Below, one piece after another: positions 23,291 through 31,813 of a DNA stretch of 64,000 nt. The position numbers and the translations under genes were made by a program. Below the pieces are notes generated by a model. That model searched no databases and had not been told where the DNA came from. It worked only from the letters and a program-made list of their open reading frames with translations. The stretch is from the NCBI RefSeq assembly GCF_001187435.1, contig NZ_LFXA01000002.1:372001-436000 (forward strand), in the 5' to 3' direction. This DNA is from Streptomyces caatingaensis. Its GTDB lineage: Bacteria > Actinomycetota > Actinomycetes > Streptomycetales > Streptomycetaceae. Numbering within the stretch: the first letter of the stretch is position 1; every line of letters starts with the position of its first letter.

Positions 23291-25591
23291 ATGTCGATTT
23301 TTCGGAGGAGACCCGACGTTCCGGTCCCGAGACGGCGAGCCCTCGCCCTCGGGCTGCTGTCGGTGTTCTGCGCCTCATCGGGCACCGCCCTCGGCGCCAT
23401 CGCCACGGGCGGCGGCACCGACGGACCCGTCCAGGGCAAGATCGTCGCCGACACCGGCCAGAACGTCCGCAGCGCCCCCAGCACCGGCGCCCCCGTCATC
23501 GGCGTCTACCAACCCGGCGCCCGCGTCCGCATCGACTGCAAGGCCAACGGCGAGCGGGTGCAGGGGGAGAGCCTCTGGTACCGACTCGTGGAACGGCGTG
23601 GGTGGTTGAGCGCGCGGTACGTGCGGGTGTCGGGCGCGGTGCCGTTCTGCCGGCAGGGGGACGGCGACGGTCATCACGGGGGTGATGGCCACCACGGCGG
23701 GGACGGGCACCACCACGACCCGGCGGGGGTTCCCGGCCCGCCGGGTCCCAGCGGTCCGCCCGGACCCACTGGCCCGCCCGGACCGGCGGGGCCGAAGGGG
23801 GACGTGGGGCCTGAGGGCCCGGTTGGCCCGGTGGGGCCCACCGGACCTGCCGGCCCCACCGGCCCCACCGGCCCTGCTGGGCCCCCCGGACCGGCCGGGC
23901 ATGACGGGGCGCCCGGGCCTGCTGGTTACCCGGTGCCGGGGCCGACGGGCCCCAAGGGCGACAAGGGAGACAAGGGAGACAAGGGAGATAAAGGAAGTCA
24001 GGGTGACCCGGGTGTCGTGGGCCCGGCCGGACCGTCCGGCCCTCCAGGACCTACCGGTCCTCCGGGCCCCGTCGGTCCTGGTGGCCCCACAGGCCCTGCC
24101 GGGCCTATCGGGCCTGTCGGAGCGAAGGGGGAGAAGGGTGACCCCGGTCCGGTCGGACCTACGGGGCCGAAAGGTGACAAGGGGGAACCGGGGCCTGCCG
24201 GACCGAAGGGTGACAACGGCGCGCCCGGGATTGACGGGGCAGCCGGAGTGAAGGGGGACAAGGGAGACCCCGGGGCGGCGGGTGCCCAGGGGCCCAAGGG
24301 CGACCCCGGCCCTGCGGGTGCCACCGGGCCCGCGGGCCCGAAGGGCGACCCGGGCGCCCCCGGACCAGTGGGTCCTGTCGGCCCGCCCGGACCTCTGGGA
24401 CCGACGGGCTTCCCGGGTCCGGTGGGCCCCACCGGTCCTGCGGGACCTACGGGACCTGTGGGCCCCATCGGTCCTGTCGGTCCCTCCGGACCGGCGGGGG
24501 CTGCTGGTCCGGCCGGTCCGGTCGGCCCCACCGGCCCTACCGGTGCACCTGGGGCCATGGGCCCCAAGGGAGACAAGGGTGACAAGGGTGACAAGGGAGA
24601 CCCCGGTGTCGCCGGTCCCGCTGGTCCCACGGGCCCTGTCGGACCTTCCGGTCCGGTTGGTGCTGACGGGCCTGCTGGGCTGAAGGGGGACAAGGGTGAT
24701 CCTGGCGTGGCCGGGCCCTCCGGACCTCCCGGTCCTGTGGGCCCTGTGGGTCCGGTTGGGCCTGCGGGCCCCAAGGGCGACAAGGGTGATCCCGGTATCG
24801 CCGGCCCTGTTGGGCCTGCTGGGCCTACAGGTCCCGCCGGGCCGGTTGGGCCCACCGGTCCCAAGGGAGACAAGGGCGACCCTGGCATCCCCGGGCCCAC
24901 CGGTCCTGCCGGTCCCAGGGGAGACCAAGGGCCGGTCGGTCCCATGGGGCCCGGGGGGATGCCGGGGCCTGCGGGCCCGGGGGGACCGCCCGGACCCGCC
25001 GGGCCGGTAGGACCTGCCGGGCCCAAGGGCGACCCGGGCGATCCCGGCGGGCCCCCCGGGCCGCCCGGTCCGATGGGTCCTGCCGGTCCGAAGGGTGACC
25101 CGGGTGACCCCGGTGGTCCTCAGGGTCCGATGGGACCGGCAGGACCGAAGGGAGATGCGGGCCCCATGGGTCCGCCCGGTCCCAGTGGTGCGACCGGCCC
25201 CACGGGCCCCGGCGGTCCCGCAGGACCGACGGGTCCGACCGGGCCGGCCGGAGCGACCGGCCCCGCCGGACCCCCCGGACCCGCCGGCCCCATGGGCCCG
25301 GCCGGACCTCCCGGACCGGCGGGCCAGCCCCGCCCCCTGGAACTCCGCACCGTCGAACGGGACTACACCGTCCCCGCCCTGGCGCGGCAGCAGGCGCTCA
25401 CCAGCCCTTCCTGCCCCGCCGGTATGCGGATCATCGGTGGCGGATACGTCCAGTCCGGCAACCGGGACCAGCCCGTCGAAAAGCTCGACGCCTACCCGGT
25501 CGCGAACAGCAACCACTACCTCGTGACCGTCAGCAACACGAGCCCGACAGCCGTCGACATGAAGGTCTTCGGCGTGTGCCTCGCGGGCTGA
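23291..25591 (+). CDS. Exported collagen-like protein with SH3 domain
   Basis: A 766-residue secreted protein. ATG at 23291 has AAAGGAG upstream. Residues 1-40 are a signal peptide with arginine pairs. Residues 50-120 form a bacterial SH3-like domain ([41 protein letters not shown]). A Gly-His-Asp linker (GDGHHGG repeated) leads to about 177 Gly-X-Y triplets from residue 146 to about 681, with three brief breaks (an extra VP after GYP, and two extra Gly). Pro and Thr fill many X/Y positions, and [10 protein letters not shown] clusters supply charge pairs. The last 85 residues form a separate globular domain with two Cys ([24 protein letters not shown]). It is probably a cell-surface or extracellular trimer. 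Confidence 0.93.
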   Translation: MSIFRRRPDVPVPRRRALALGLLSVFCASSGTALGAIATGGGTDGPVQGKIVADTGQNVRSAPSTGAPVIGVYQPGARVRIDCKANGERVQGESLWYRLVERRGWLSARYVRVSGAVPFCRQGDGDGHHGGDGHHGGDGHHHDPAGVPGPPGPSGPPGPTGPPGPAGPKGDVGPEGPVGPVGPTGPAGPTGPTGPAGPPGPAGHDGAPGPAGYPVPGPTGPKGDKGDKGDKGDKGSQGDPGVVGPAGPSGPPGPTGPPGPVGPGGPTGPAGPIGPVGAKGEKGDPGPVGPTGPKGDKGEPGPAGPKGDNGAPGIDGAAGVKGDKGDPGAAGAQGPKGDPGPAGATGPAGPKGDPGAPGPVGPVGPPGPLGPTGFPGPVGPTGPAGPTGPVGPIGPVGPSGPAGAAGPAGPVGPTGPTGAPGAMGPKGDKGDKGDKGDPGVAGPAGPTGPVGPSGPVGADGPAGLKGDKGDPGVAGPSGPPGPVGPVGPVGPAGPKGDKGDPGIAGPVGPAGPTGPAGPVGPTGPKGDKGDPGIPGPTGPAGPRGDQGPVGPMGPGGMPGPAGPGGPPGPAGPVGPAGPKGDPGDPGGPPGPPGPMGPAGPKGDPGDPGGPQGPMGPAGPKGDAGPMGPPGPSGATGPTGPGGPAGPTGPTGPAGATGPAGPPGPAGPMGPAGPPGPAGQPRPLELRTVERDYTVPALARQQALTSPSCPAGMRIIGGGYVQSGNRDQPVEKLDAYPVANSNHYLVTVSNTSPTAVDMKVFGVCLAG

Positions 25592-25602
25592 ACACCCCGC
25601 TT

Positions 25603-25630
25603 GACCCGGCCCGTTGACCCGGGCCGGGTC
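25603..25630 (+). terminator. Terminator of the collagen-like gene
   Basis: A perfect 11-bp stem (GACCCGGCCCG and CGGGCCGGGTC) with a six-base loop begins 12 bp after the stop codon. Confidence 0.75.
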
Positions 25631-25820
25631 GGGCAGCGGCGGACAGCCGGGCTCAGCCGGGTCGGTCGGGGTGGCCCGTGGCCAACCCGGCCGATGGAGC
25701 TGACCCGGCTAACCCGGCCCGGCCCCCCGGGGCTATGCAGCCCCCGGGGCCACCCCGGCCCACCCGGCCAACGACCTGGCCAACTCCAGCCACCCACCCG
25801 CCCCACCCTCCCCACCCCCA

Positions 25821-26765
25821 TCAGCCCGAATGACCACCCAGCCACTCCAGAACCTGCTGAGCATGCCGGTCGGGCGGGAAGACCGGATAGAAGACGTGTT
25901 CCACGACGCCGTCGCGGAGGATGAGCGTCAGGCGGGTGAAGAGGCGTTGCCCGCCGGCCTCGAAGGTGGGGAGCTTCAGTTCGTCGGCGAGCCGCAGGGC
26001 CGGGTCGGAGAGGATGGCGAACGGCAGGCGGAGACGTTCGACGACCTCGCGCTGGTAGACGGTGTCCTGGCTGGAGAGGCCGAACACCCGCCCGGCGCCG
26101 GCCGAGACGAGCTCCTCGTGGTGGTCGCGGAAGCCGCAGGACTCGGGGGTGCAGCCACGGGCGCCGGGGATGGAGTCCCAGCCGTCCGGGAGGTCCCGGT
26201 CGGGCCGGCCGGTCAGCGGGTAGAGGTAGACGACCGTGCGCCCGGGCCCCGGCGCGTCGAGCCGGACCGTACGGCCGTCGGTCCCCGGCAGTTCGAGGCG
26301 GGGGACGGGCAGGCCGGGCAGGTGGTCGCAGGCGCCGTCGTCCTCGGGGACGGGCAGTCCGGCGGGCAGCCGGGTGAAGTCGTGCATGGGTTCTCCTGGG
26401 GGAACGGTGCTGTCGCGGTGGGCGGCCTCGTGCAGACGGCGGGCCAACGCCTCACGCCGGGCGGTCAGTTCGCCGATCCGCCGGGTCAGGTCGTCGATCG
26501 CGTCCTGGTAGCCGGCGAGCGAGGCGGGACAGTCGTCGGCATGCGGCCGGCCGGAATCTAGGCAGTCGAGGAAGGGGCGGGTGAGCTCGACGGGGATCCC
26601 CAGCCGGCCGAGCGTCCGGATCTCGCGCACGACCCGTACGTCGTGCTCGTCGTAGTCGCGGTAGCCGTTCCCCAGCCGCGCGGGCGCGACCAGCCCGAGC
26701 GCCTCGTAGTAGCGCACCGCCTTGACCGTCGCGCCCGCCCTCCGGGCGGCCTCGCCGATTCTCAT
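25821..26765 (-). CDS. MerR-family regulator fused to a peroxiredoxin-like domain
   Basis: A 314-residue fusion. Residues 1-70 are a MerR winged helix (MRIGEAARRAGATVKAVRYYEALGL), followed by the dimer helix (about 75-125, DDLTRRIGELTARREALARRL). From residue 145 there is an AhpC/PrxQ-like thioredoxin-fold domain: TVVYLYPLTGRPD, GARGCTPESCGFRDHHEEL with two Cys, GLSSQDTVYQREVVERLRLPF and VEHVFYPVFPPDRHAQQVLEWL. The active-site region has Thr where the peroxidatic Cys of PrxQ often stands, with Cys just before and four residues after, so peroxidase activity is uncertain; redox sensing is attractive. A MerR-type promoter with an exact palindrome lies in front of the gene. Confidence 0.88.
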   Translation of the reverse strand: MRIGEAARRAGATVKAVRYYEALGLVAPARLGNGYRDYDEHDVRVVREIRTLGRLGIPVELTRPFLDCLDSGRPHADDCPASLAGYQDAIDDLTRRIGELTARREALARRLHEAAHRDSTVPPGEPMHDFTRLPAGLPVPEDDGACDHLPGLPVPRLELPGTDGRTVRLDAPGPGRTVVYLYPLTGRPDRDLPDGWDSIPGARGCTPESCGFRDHHEELVSAGAGRVFGLSSQDTVYQREVVERLRLPFAILSDPALRLADELKLPTFEAGGQRLFTRLTLILRDGVVEHVFYPVFPPDRHAQQVLEWLGGHSG

Positions 26766-26793
26766 CCCGCTCGCCTCCGCGTCGTTCTCGCAG

Positions 26794-26825
26794 AAGCTAA
26801 ACCCTGCCCCCGGGGGCAGGGTCAA
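26794..26825 (-). promoter_or_regulatory. MerR-type promoter and operator
   Basis: On the minus strand TTGACC (26825-26820) and TAGCTT (26799-26794) are 20 bp apart (19 with the alternative TTAGCT), and the spacer region is an exact 22-bp palindrome with arms ACCCTGCCCCC and GGGGGCAGGGT (26801-26822). Overlong spacers with a central dyad are the hallmark of MerR-family targets. It ends 28 bp before the ATG of the fusion gene. Confidence 0.8.
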
Positions 26826-26841
26826 CCCCGAGCGGCGCGGG

Positions 26842-28572
26842 TCAGGCTCCCCCGTCCTCGCCGCCCGTCCCGCCGTCCCCCTGCCCCCGTTCACGCTCGC
26901 GGGCGCCGGCGGCGACGCGGCGCAGCCGGGGGTGCCGGACCGGGCCGTGTTCCGTGATCGCCTCGCCGATCATCGTGCGGAGGGCGTCGCGCAGGCCGTG
27001 GAGCGCGTGGTGGCGGGCCGGGCCCGCGCCGGGGTCGGTGCGCAGCTCCGTCAGGAGCGACCAGCACAGGGCGAGCATCACGAGGACGAACGGCAGGGCG
27101 ACGAGGATCGTCGCGGACTGCAGCGACCGCAGGCCGCCGGCCAGCAGCAGGACGGCCGCCACGGCGGCCATGAGGACGCCCCAGGTGACGACCAGCCAGT
27201 CCCTCGGGTGCAGCGCCCCGCGGCTGGTGAGGGAGCCCATGACCAGGGACGCCGAGTCGGCGCTGGTGATGAAGTACGTCATCACCAGGACCATCGCGAT
27301 CCACGACACGAGGGTGGACAGCGGCAGGGTGTCGAGCAGGGCGAACAGGGACGCCTCCGCGCCCTGGGCGACCGTCCCGGCCATGTCGGCGGCGCCGGTC
27401 AGGTCCAGCCGCAGGGCGCTGCCGCCCATGACGCAGAACCACAGCACCGTCGCCCCGCTGGGCACGAGCAGGACGCCGACGAGGAATTCGCGGATGGTGC
27501 GCCCGCGCGAGATCCGGGCGATGAACGTGCCGACGAACGGCGCCCACGACAGCCACCACGCCCAGTAGAAGACCGTCCAGGCGCCCAGCCACTTGGAGTC
27601 GGTGAAGGCGCCGGTGCGGGTCGCGAGGGTGAGCAGGTCCTGCAGGTAGCCGCCGGCCGCGGCGGGCACGGCGTTGAGGACGAAGACGGTGGGCCCGAGC
27701 AGGAAGACGAAGAGCATCAGGCAGGCGGCCAGCGCGATGTTGAGCGTGCTGAGCCATTTGACGCCCTTGTGGAGGCCGGAGAAGGCGGAGAGCACGAACG
27801 CGGCCGACAGCGTGCCGATGATGATCAGCTCCAGCGAGGTGGTGTCCTTGACACCGGTGGTGATGTTGAGGCCCTTGGCCACCTGGAGGGCGCCCAGCCC
27901 CAGGCTCGTCGCGGTGCCGAAGACCGTCGCGAGGACGGCGAGGAGGTCGATGATCCGGCCCGGCCAGCCGTCGGCGCGCTCCTCGCCCAGCAGCGGGGCG
28001 AAGGCCGAACTCAGCCGGTTTCCCCGGCCCTTGCGGAAGCCCGCGTAGGCGAGGGCGAGCCCGGACAGGCCGTAGATGGCCCACGGGTGCAGCGTCCAGT
28101 GGAAGAACGAGTACTCCAGGGCGGTGCGGGCGGCGGCCGGGGTGTTCGGCCCGACGCCGCTGCCGGGGGGCGGGGAGACGAAGTGCTGGAGGGGTTCCCC
28201 CACGCCGTAGAACATCAGGCCGATGCCCATGCCGGCGCTGAACATCATCGCGATCCAGGCCAGGTTGCTGAACTCCGGCCGGTCGTCGTCCGCGCCGAGC
28301 CGGATCCGGCCGTAGCGGCTGACCGCGATGACCCCGCACAGCACCAGGAACACGTCGGCCGCGATGACGAACAGCCAGGCGAAGTTGGACAGCACCCAGC
28401 CGAGGGCGTCCGTGACGACGCGGTCGAAGGAGTGCTTGCCGATCGCCGCCCAGGCGACCACCGCCAGGACGGCGACGGCGCCGATGACGACGAGGGGCGC
28501 GTCCGGGCGTTCGTCGCGCGCGGCGCGCGGGTCGTGCGGCAGGGCGTGTTCGTCGGTGGTCTCGCTGCTCAT
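26842..28572 (-). CDS. BCCT-family glycine betaine/choline-type transporter
   Basis: A 576-residue membrane protein with about twelve helices, of the betaine-carnitine-choline transporter family. Signature stretches are MFSAGMGIGLMFYGVGEPL and the tryptophan-rich FYWAWWLSWAPFVGTFIARI followed by SRGRTIREF. The Gly-rich first motif with GMGIG rather than GMGID suggests a sodium-coupled betaine-type carrier, known in BetP relatives. The charged C-terminal tail (about 60 residues) may sense osmotic state as in BetP. It is presumably an osmoprotectant importer. Its 3' end abuts the MerR-fusion promoter. Confidence 0.9.
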   Translation of the reverse strand: MSSETTDEHALPHDPRAARDERPDAPLVVIGAVAVLAVVAWAAIGKHSFDRVVTDALGWVLSNFAWLFVIAADVFLVLCGVIAVSRYGRIRLGADDDRPEFSNLAWIAMMFSAGMGIGLMFYGVGEPLQHFVSPPPGSGVGPNTPAAARTALEYSFFHWTLHPWAIYGLSGLALAYAGFRKGRGNRLSSAFAPLLGEERADGWPGRIIDLLAVLATVFGTATSLGLGALQVAKGLNITTGVKDTTSLELIIIGTLSAAFVLSAFSGLHKGVKWLSTLNIALAACLMLFVFLLGPTVFVLNAVPAAAGGYLQDLLTLATRTGAFTDSKWLGAWTVFYWAWWLSWAPFVGTFIARISRGRTIREFLVGVLLVPSGATVLWFCVMGGSALRLDLTGAADMAGTVAQGAEASLFALLDTLPLSTLVSWIAMVLVMTYFITSADSASLVMGSLTSRGALHPRDWLVVTWGVLMAAVAAVLLLAGGLRSLQSATILVALPFVLVMLALCWSLLTELRTDPGAGPARHHALHGLRDALRTMIGEAITEHGPVRHPRLRRVAAGARERERGQGDGGTGGEDGGA

Positions 28573-28669
28573 GACGCCCCACTATGGCCGGATCGGTGCG
28601 CATTGCGCGGGCTGGCACGCCGCGTCGAGGGGGTGGGCGGTACGGCGGCGCGGGGCTAGGGTCGGGCGG

Positions 28670-29785
28670 ATGACGGACGCACAGGTGCTCATCGCCGCGG
28701 ACAAGTTCAAGGGTTCGCTGACGGCCGTCGAGGTCGCGGCACACCTGACGGCGGGGCTGCGCCGGGCCGCGCCCGGCGTGCGCGTCACGGCGCTGCCCGT
28801 CGCCGACGGGGGCGACGGGACCGTGGACGCGGCGGTGGCCGCCGGCTTCGAGCGCCGCACCGCGCGGGTGACCGGGCCGCTCGGCGAGCCCGTCACCGCG
28901 GCGTGGGCGCTGCGCGGCGGCACGGCCGTGGTGGAGATGGCGGAGGCGTCCGGGCTGCGCCGGCTGCCGCCGGGGCGCTTCGCGCCGCTGACCGCGACGA
29001 GCTTCGGCACGGGGGAGCTGCTGCGGGCCGCGCTGGACACGGGGGTGCGGACGGTCGTCCTCGGGGTCGGCGGCAGTGCGACGACGGACGCCGGGGCCGG
29101 CATGCTCGTCGCGCTGGGGGCCCGCCTCCTCGACGCGGCGGGGCGGCCGCTCGCCCCGGGCGGTGCGGCCCTGGCCGCGCTGGACCGCGCGGACCTGTCC
29201 GCCCTGGACCCGCGGCTGGCCACGACGGACGTCGTCCTGGCGAGCGACGTCGACAATCCGCTGACCGGGCCGGCGGGGGCGGCCTCCGTCTACGGCCCGC
29301 AGAAGGGCGCCTCGCCGGCGGACGTCGCCGCGCTGGACGCGGCGCTCTCCCACGCGGCCCGGATCCTCGGCCCCGCCGAGGCGTCCGCGCCCGGCGCGGG
29401 GGCCGCCGGCGGCGTGGGCTACGCGGCCCTCGTCGGGCTCGGCGCCGCCTTCCGGCCCGGGATCGAGGTGCTGCTGGAGGCGCTGGGCTTCGACGCGGCG
29501 CTGGAACGGGCGGACCTGGTGATCACGGGGGAGGGGTCGCTGGACGCGCAGACGCTGCGCGGCAAGGCGGTCGCAGGTGTGGCCGCGGCCGCCGCGGCCC
29601 GCGGCGTCCCCGTGACGGCCGTCTGCGGCCGCCTCGCCCTGCCCCCGGCGGACCTCCGCGCCCTCGGCGTCTCCCGCGCCTACGCCCTCACCGACCTCCA
29701 GCCGGACGTCACCCGCTGCATCACCGAAGCGGGCCCCCTCCTGGAGCGACTCGCCGCCGCCTTGGCCACCGACTTCCTCGCCTGA
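28670..29785 (+). CDS. Glycerate kinase
   Basis: A 371-residue type I glycerate kinase (GK-I family), producing phosphoglycerate from D-glycerate and ATP. It opens with the family sequence VLIAADKFKGSLTAVEVAAHL, and has PVADGGDGTVDA, GVGGSATTDAGAGMLVALGA, DVDNPLTGPAGAASVYGPQKGA and ITGEGSLDAQTLRGKA. ATG at 28670 follows GGGCGG closely. Whether the product is 2- or 3-phosphoglycerate is not shown by sequence. It is a single-gene unit, divergent from the BCCT gene and convergent with pssA. Confidence 0.93.
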   Translation: MTDAQVLIAADKFKGSLTAVEVAAHLTAGLRRAAPGVRVTALPVADGGDGTVDAAVAAGFERRTARVTGPLGEPVTAAWALRGGTAVVEMAEASGLRRLPPGRFAPLTATSFGTGELLRAALDTGVRTVVLGVGGSATTDAGAGMLVALGARLLDAAGRPLAPGGAALAALDRADLSALDPRLATTDVVLASDVDNPLTGPAGAASVYGPQKGASPADVAALDAALSHAARILGPAEASAPGAGAAGGVGYAALVGLGAAFRPGIEVLLEALGFDAALERADLVITGEGSLDAQTLRGKAVAGVAAAAAARGVPVTAVCGRLALPPADLRALGVSRAYALTDLQPDVTRCITEAGPLLERLAAALATDFLA

Positions 29786-30140
29786 CCGTCGGGGCTCGCT
29801 CAGGGGGGCACGCCCCGCCGCCCCCGCAGCCGCCAACACCGGCGCACCACCCACGGCTCGCCGGGAGGCGCGCCCCCCCGCAGCCGCCAACGCCGCCGCG
29901 CCACCCACAGGTGAGCCCCGGCATCCGTGCAAGGGTGCCGGGCGGCGCGCGGGTGGGGGAGGGCCGCGCCGGAGGCGCGGGAAGTGCCCGGCACGCCCCG
30001 CAGACGCCCCCGGCGCCCGGCCACCCCAGGTGACACCGCCCAGCGGGCACCCGCCCGCCCCCGCCGCGCGCCAGCACGCGCCAGGAACGCGTGAAGGCCC
30101 CGGGCCGACAGCCCGGGGCCTTCACGCGTGAGAGCGGCCG
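29786..30140. other. 355-bp convergent spacer with direct repeat and terminator
   Basis: Two copies of a 34-bp G+C-rich unit (29821-29854 and 29876-29909, 31 of 34 bases equal, 55 bp apart) are followed by featureless G+C-rich sequence and then the pssA terminator hairpin at 30087-30129. No gene was recognised. Confidence 0.55.
30087..30129 (-). terminator. Terminator between pssA and glycerate kinase
   Basis: A perfect 19-bp inverted repeat (arms beginning ACGCGTGAAGG and ending CCTTCACGCGT) with the five-base loop CGACA, placed 12 bp beyond the pssA stop. Confidence 0.85.
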
Positions 30141-30995
30141 CTACGGCAGCTGAGCCGCCCGCGCCTCCCGCCGGTTGTCACGGAACGTGTTCACCCGACG
30201 GGCCGTCGCGAAGAGCGGGATCACGGCCCCCAGGATGAGCTGGAGCGCACAGCCGGTCTGGAGCAGCAGCTCCCCGCCCGGCGCGTCGAACGCCCACGCC
30301 GCCAGCAGCCCCATGCTGAGCACGATCCAGCTGAGCATGGCCACCGCGAGGCGCCCCCGCGGCTTGGGGTACTCGACGCGGCTCACCATCAGCCACGCCA
30401 CCCCCAGGATCGCCAGCAGCGTCGGGATGAACGGCAGCTCCAGCAGCACCACGGAGACCACCGTGAGGGCGCCGAAGGGACTCGGCATCCCCTGGAAGAT
30501 CCCGTCCCGCATCGGCACGCACGAGAAGCGCGCCAGCCGCAGGATCACCGCGAGCAGCACCACCACGGCGGCGACCGCCGAGACCTTCTGGTGCGCGCCC
30601 TGGGCGACGACGCCCCAGACCACCACGAAGTACGCGGGGGCGAGGCCGAAGCTGATCAGGTCGGACAGGTTGTCCAGCTCGGCACCCATCGCCGAGCTGC
30701 GCAGCTTGCGCGCCACCAGGCCGTCGAAGAGGTCGAAGACCGAGGCGAGCAGCATCAGCATCACCGCCGTGGCCGCGCTGTTGCGCGCCATGCCGCCGTC
30801 CTCGTTGTTGGTGAGGTGCGGCATGAGGATGCCGGTGGTGGTGAAGTACACGGCCATGAAGCCGCAGATGGCGTTGCCCAGGGTGAGGGTGTCCGCTATC
30901 GACAGCCGCGTGGACAGCGGCATGTCGTCGACGTCGTCCTCGGGCTCGGCCTCCGGGACCCAGGATGCCTGTGTGTCGGGATCAATCACGGTCAA
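30141..30995 (-). CDS. pssA: CDP-diacylglycerol-serine O-phosphatidyltransferase
   Basis: A 284-residue integral membrane enzyme that makes phosphatidylserine from CDP-diacylglycerol and serine. The CDP-alcohol phosphotransferase motif DG-x2-AR-x8-G-x3-D-x3-D is complete in FDLFDGLVARKLRSSAMGAE followed by LDNLSD. About eight hydrophobic segments follow the charged N-terminus. TTG at 30995 is favoured because AGGAG lies nine bases upstream; GTG at 30989 is an alternative. Its start overlaps the end of psd, whose product decarboxylates phosphatidylserine, so the pair forms a phosphatidylethanolamine operon. Confidence 0.93.
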   Translation of the reverse strand: MTVIDPDTQASWVPEAEPEDDVDDMPLSTRLSIADTLTLGNAICGFMAVYFTTTGILMPHLTNNEDGGMARNSAATAVMLMLLASVFDLFDGLVARKLRSSAMGAELDNLSDLISFGLAPAYFVVVWGVVAQGAHQKVSAVAAVVVLLAVILRLARFSCVPMRDGIFQGMPSPFGALTVVSVVLLELPFIPTLLAILGVAWLMVSRVEYPKPRGRLAVAMLSWIVLSMGLLAAWAFDAPGGELLLQTGCALQLILGAVIPLFATARRVNTFRDNRREARAAQLP

Positions 30996-31632
30996 GGCGT
31001 GTCACTCCTGCCGTGGTGGTCTGGCCGACCTCGACGGCCGCCTCGACGCCCTCCGGGAGGTAGACGTCGACGCGCGAGCCGAAGCGGATCAGGCCGATGC
31101 GTTCGCCCTGCTCCACCTTGGTCCCCTGCGGGACGTAGGGGACGATGCGCCGGGCGACCGCGCCGGCGATCTGCACCATCTCGATGTCGCCGAGCTCGGT
31201 GTCGAAGTGCCAGACGACCCGCTCGTTGTTCTCGCTCTCCTTGTTGAAGGCCGGCACGAACCCGCCGGGGACGTGCTCGACCGACGTCACGGTGCCGGCC
31301 ATGGGGGCCCGGTTCACATGGACGTTGAGCGGGCTCATGAAGATCGCGACGCGGGTGCGTCCGTCCTTCCACGGCATGATGCTCTGCACCACGCCGTCGG
31401 CGGGCGAGATGACCCGGCCCTGGGCGATCTCCCGGTCGGGGTCGCGGAAGAACCACAGCATGCCGGCCGCCAGGGCGGTCGACGGCACGGCCAGTGCGGC
31501 CCAGCGCCCGGAGCGACGGGCGCGGGTGAGGCTGACCGCCGCCGTGGCGACGGTCGGGAGGAGCCACGGCGATGCTCCGCGCGCAAGGCGGACGACGCGG
31601 CCGCGTGGTGCAGAGGAAGAGCTGTGGGGCAT
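30982..31632 (-). CDS. psd: Phosphatidylserine decarboxylase, short type
   Basis: A 216-residue proenzyme converting phosphatidylserine to phosphatidylethanolamine. It is of the short form common in actinobacteria and archaea. The self-cleavage site lies in RFGSRVDVYLP, where Gly-Ser gives the pyruvoyl group of the small subunit. Other family stretches are FFRDPDRE, ISPADGVV and IFMSPLNVHVNRAP. Two hydrophobic segments near the N-terminus anchor it to the membrane. It is the promoter-proximal gene of the psd-pssA pair; the 181-bp gap upstream should hold the promoter. Confidence 0.95.
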   Translation of the reverse strand: MPHSSSSAPRGRVVRLARGASPWLLPTVATAAVSLTRARRSGRWAALAVPSTALAAGMLWFFRDPDREIAQGRVISPADGVVQSIMPWKDGRTRVAIFMSPLNVHVNRAPMAGTVTSVEHVPGGFVPAFNKESENNERVVWHFDTELGDIEMVQIAGAVARRIVPYVPQGTKVEQGERIGLIRFGSRVDVYLPEGVEAAVEVGQTTTAGVTRLDRD

Positions 31633-31813
31633 GGGTGACCTTCGTAGCGGAGGAGTGCCGCATAACGATCGGGGGACGGCGGCTTTCCGGCGATGCTATC
31701 GGTTGCGAGCGACAACTGGCCAAGCGCCAGTGCCCGTCAATGGCCGGACATCGATGACAGTGTGTGATCTACTTCTCGGCTAATCCTCCGCCAAACCCCC
31801 CTAACTCGGACAA

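Noticed and set aside
23998..25026. Minus-strand open frame that also reads as Gly-Pro-X repeats (342 codons)
   Set aside because: Reverse complement of GGN-CCN codons again gives GGN-CCN in one frame, so the antisense collagen is a mirror of the real gene; it has no signal peptide, terminal domains or ribosome site.
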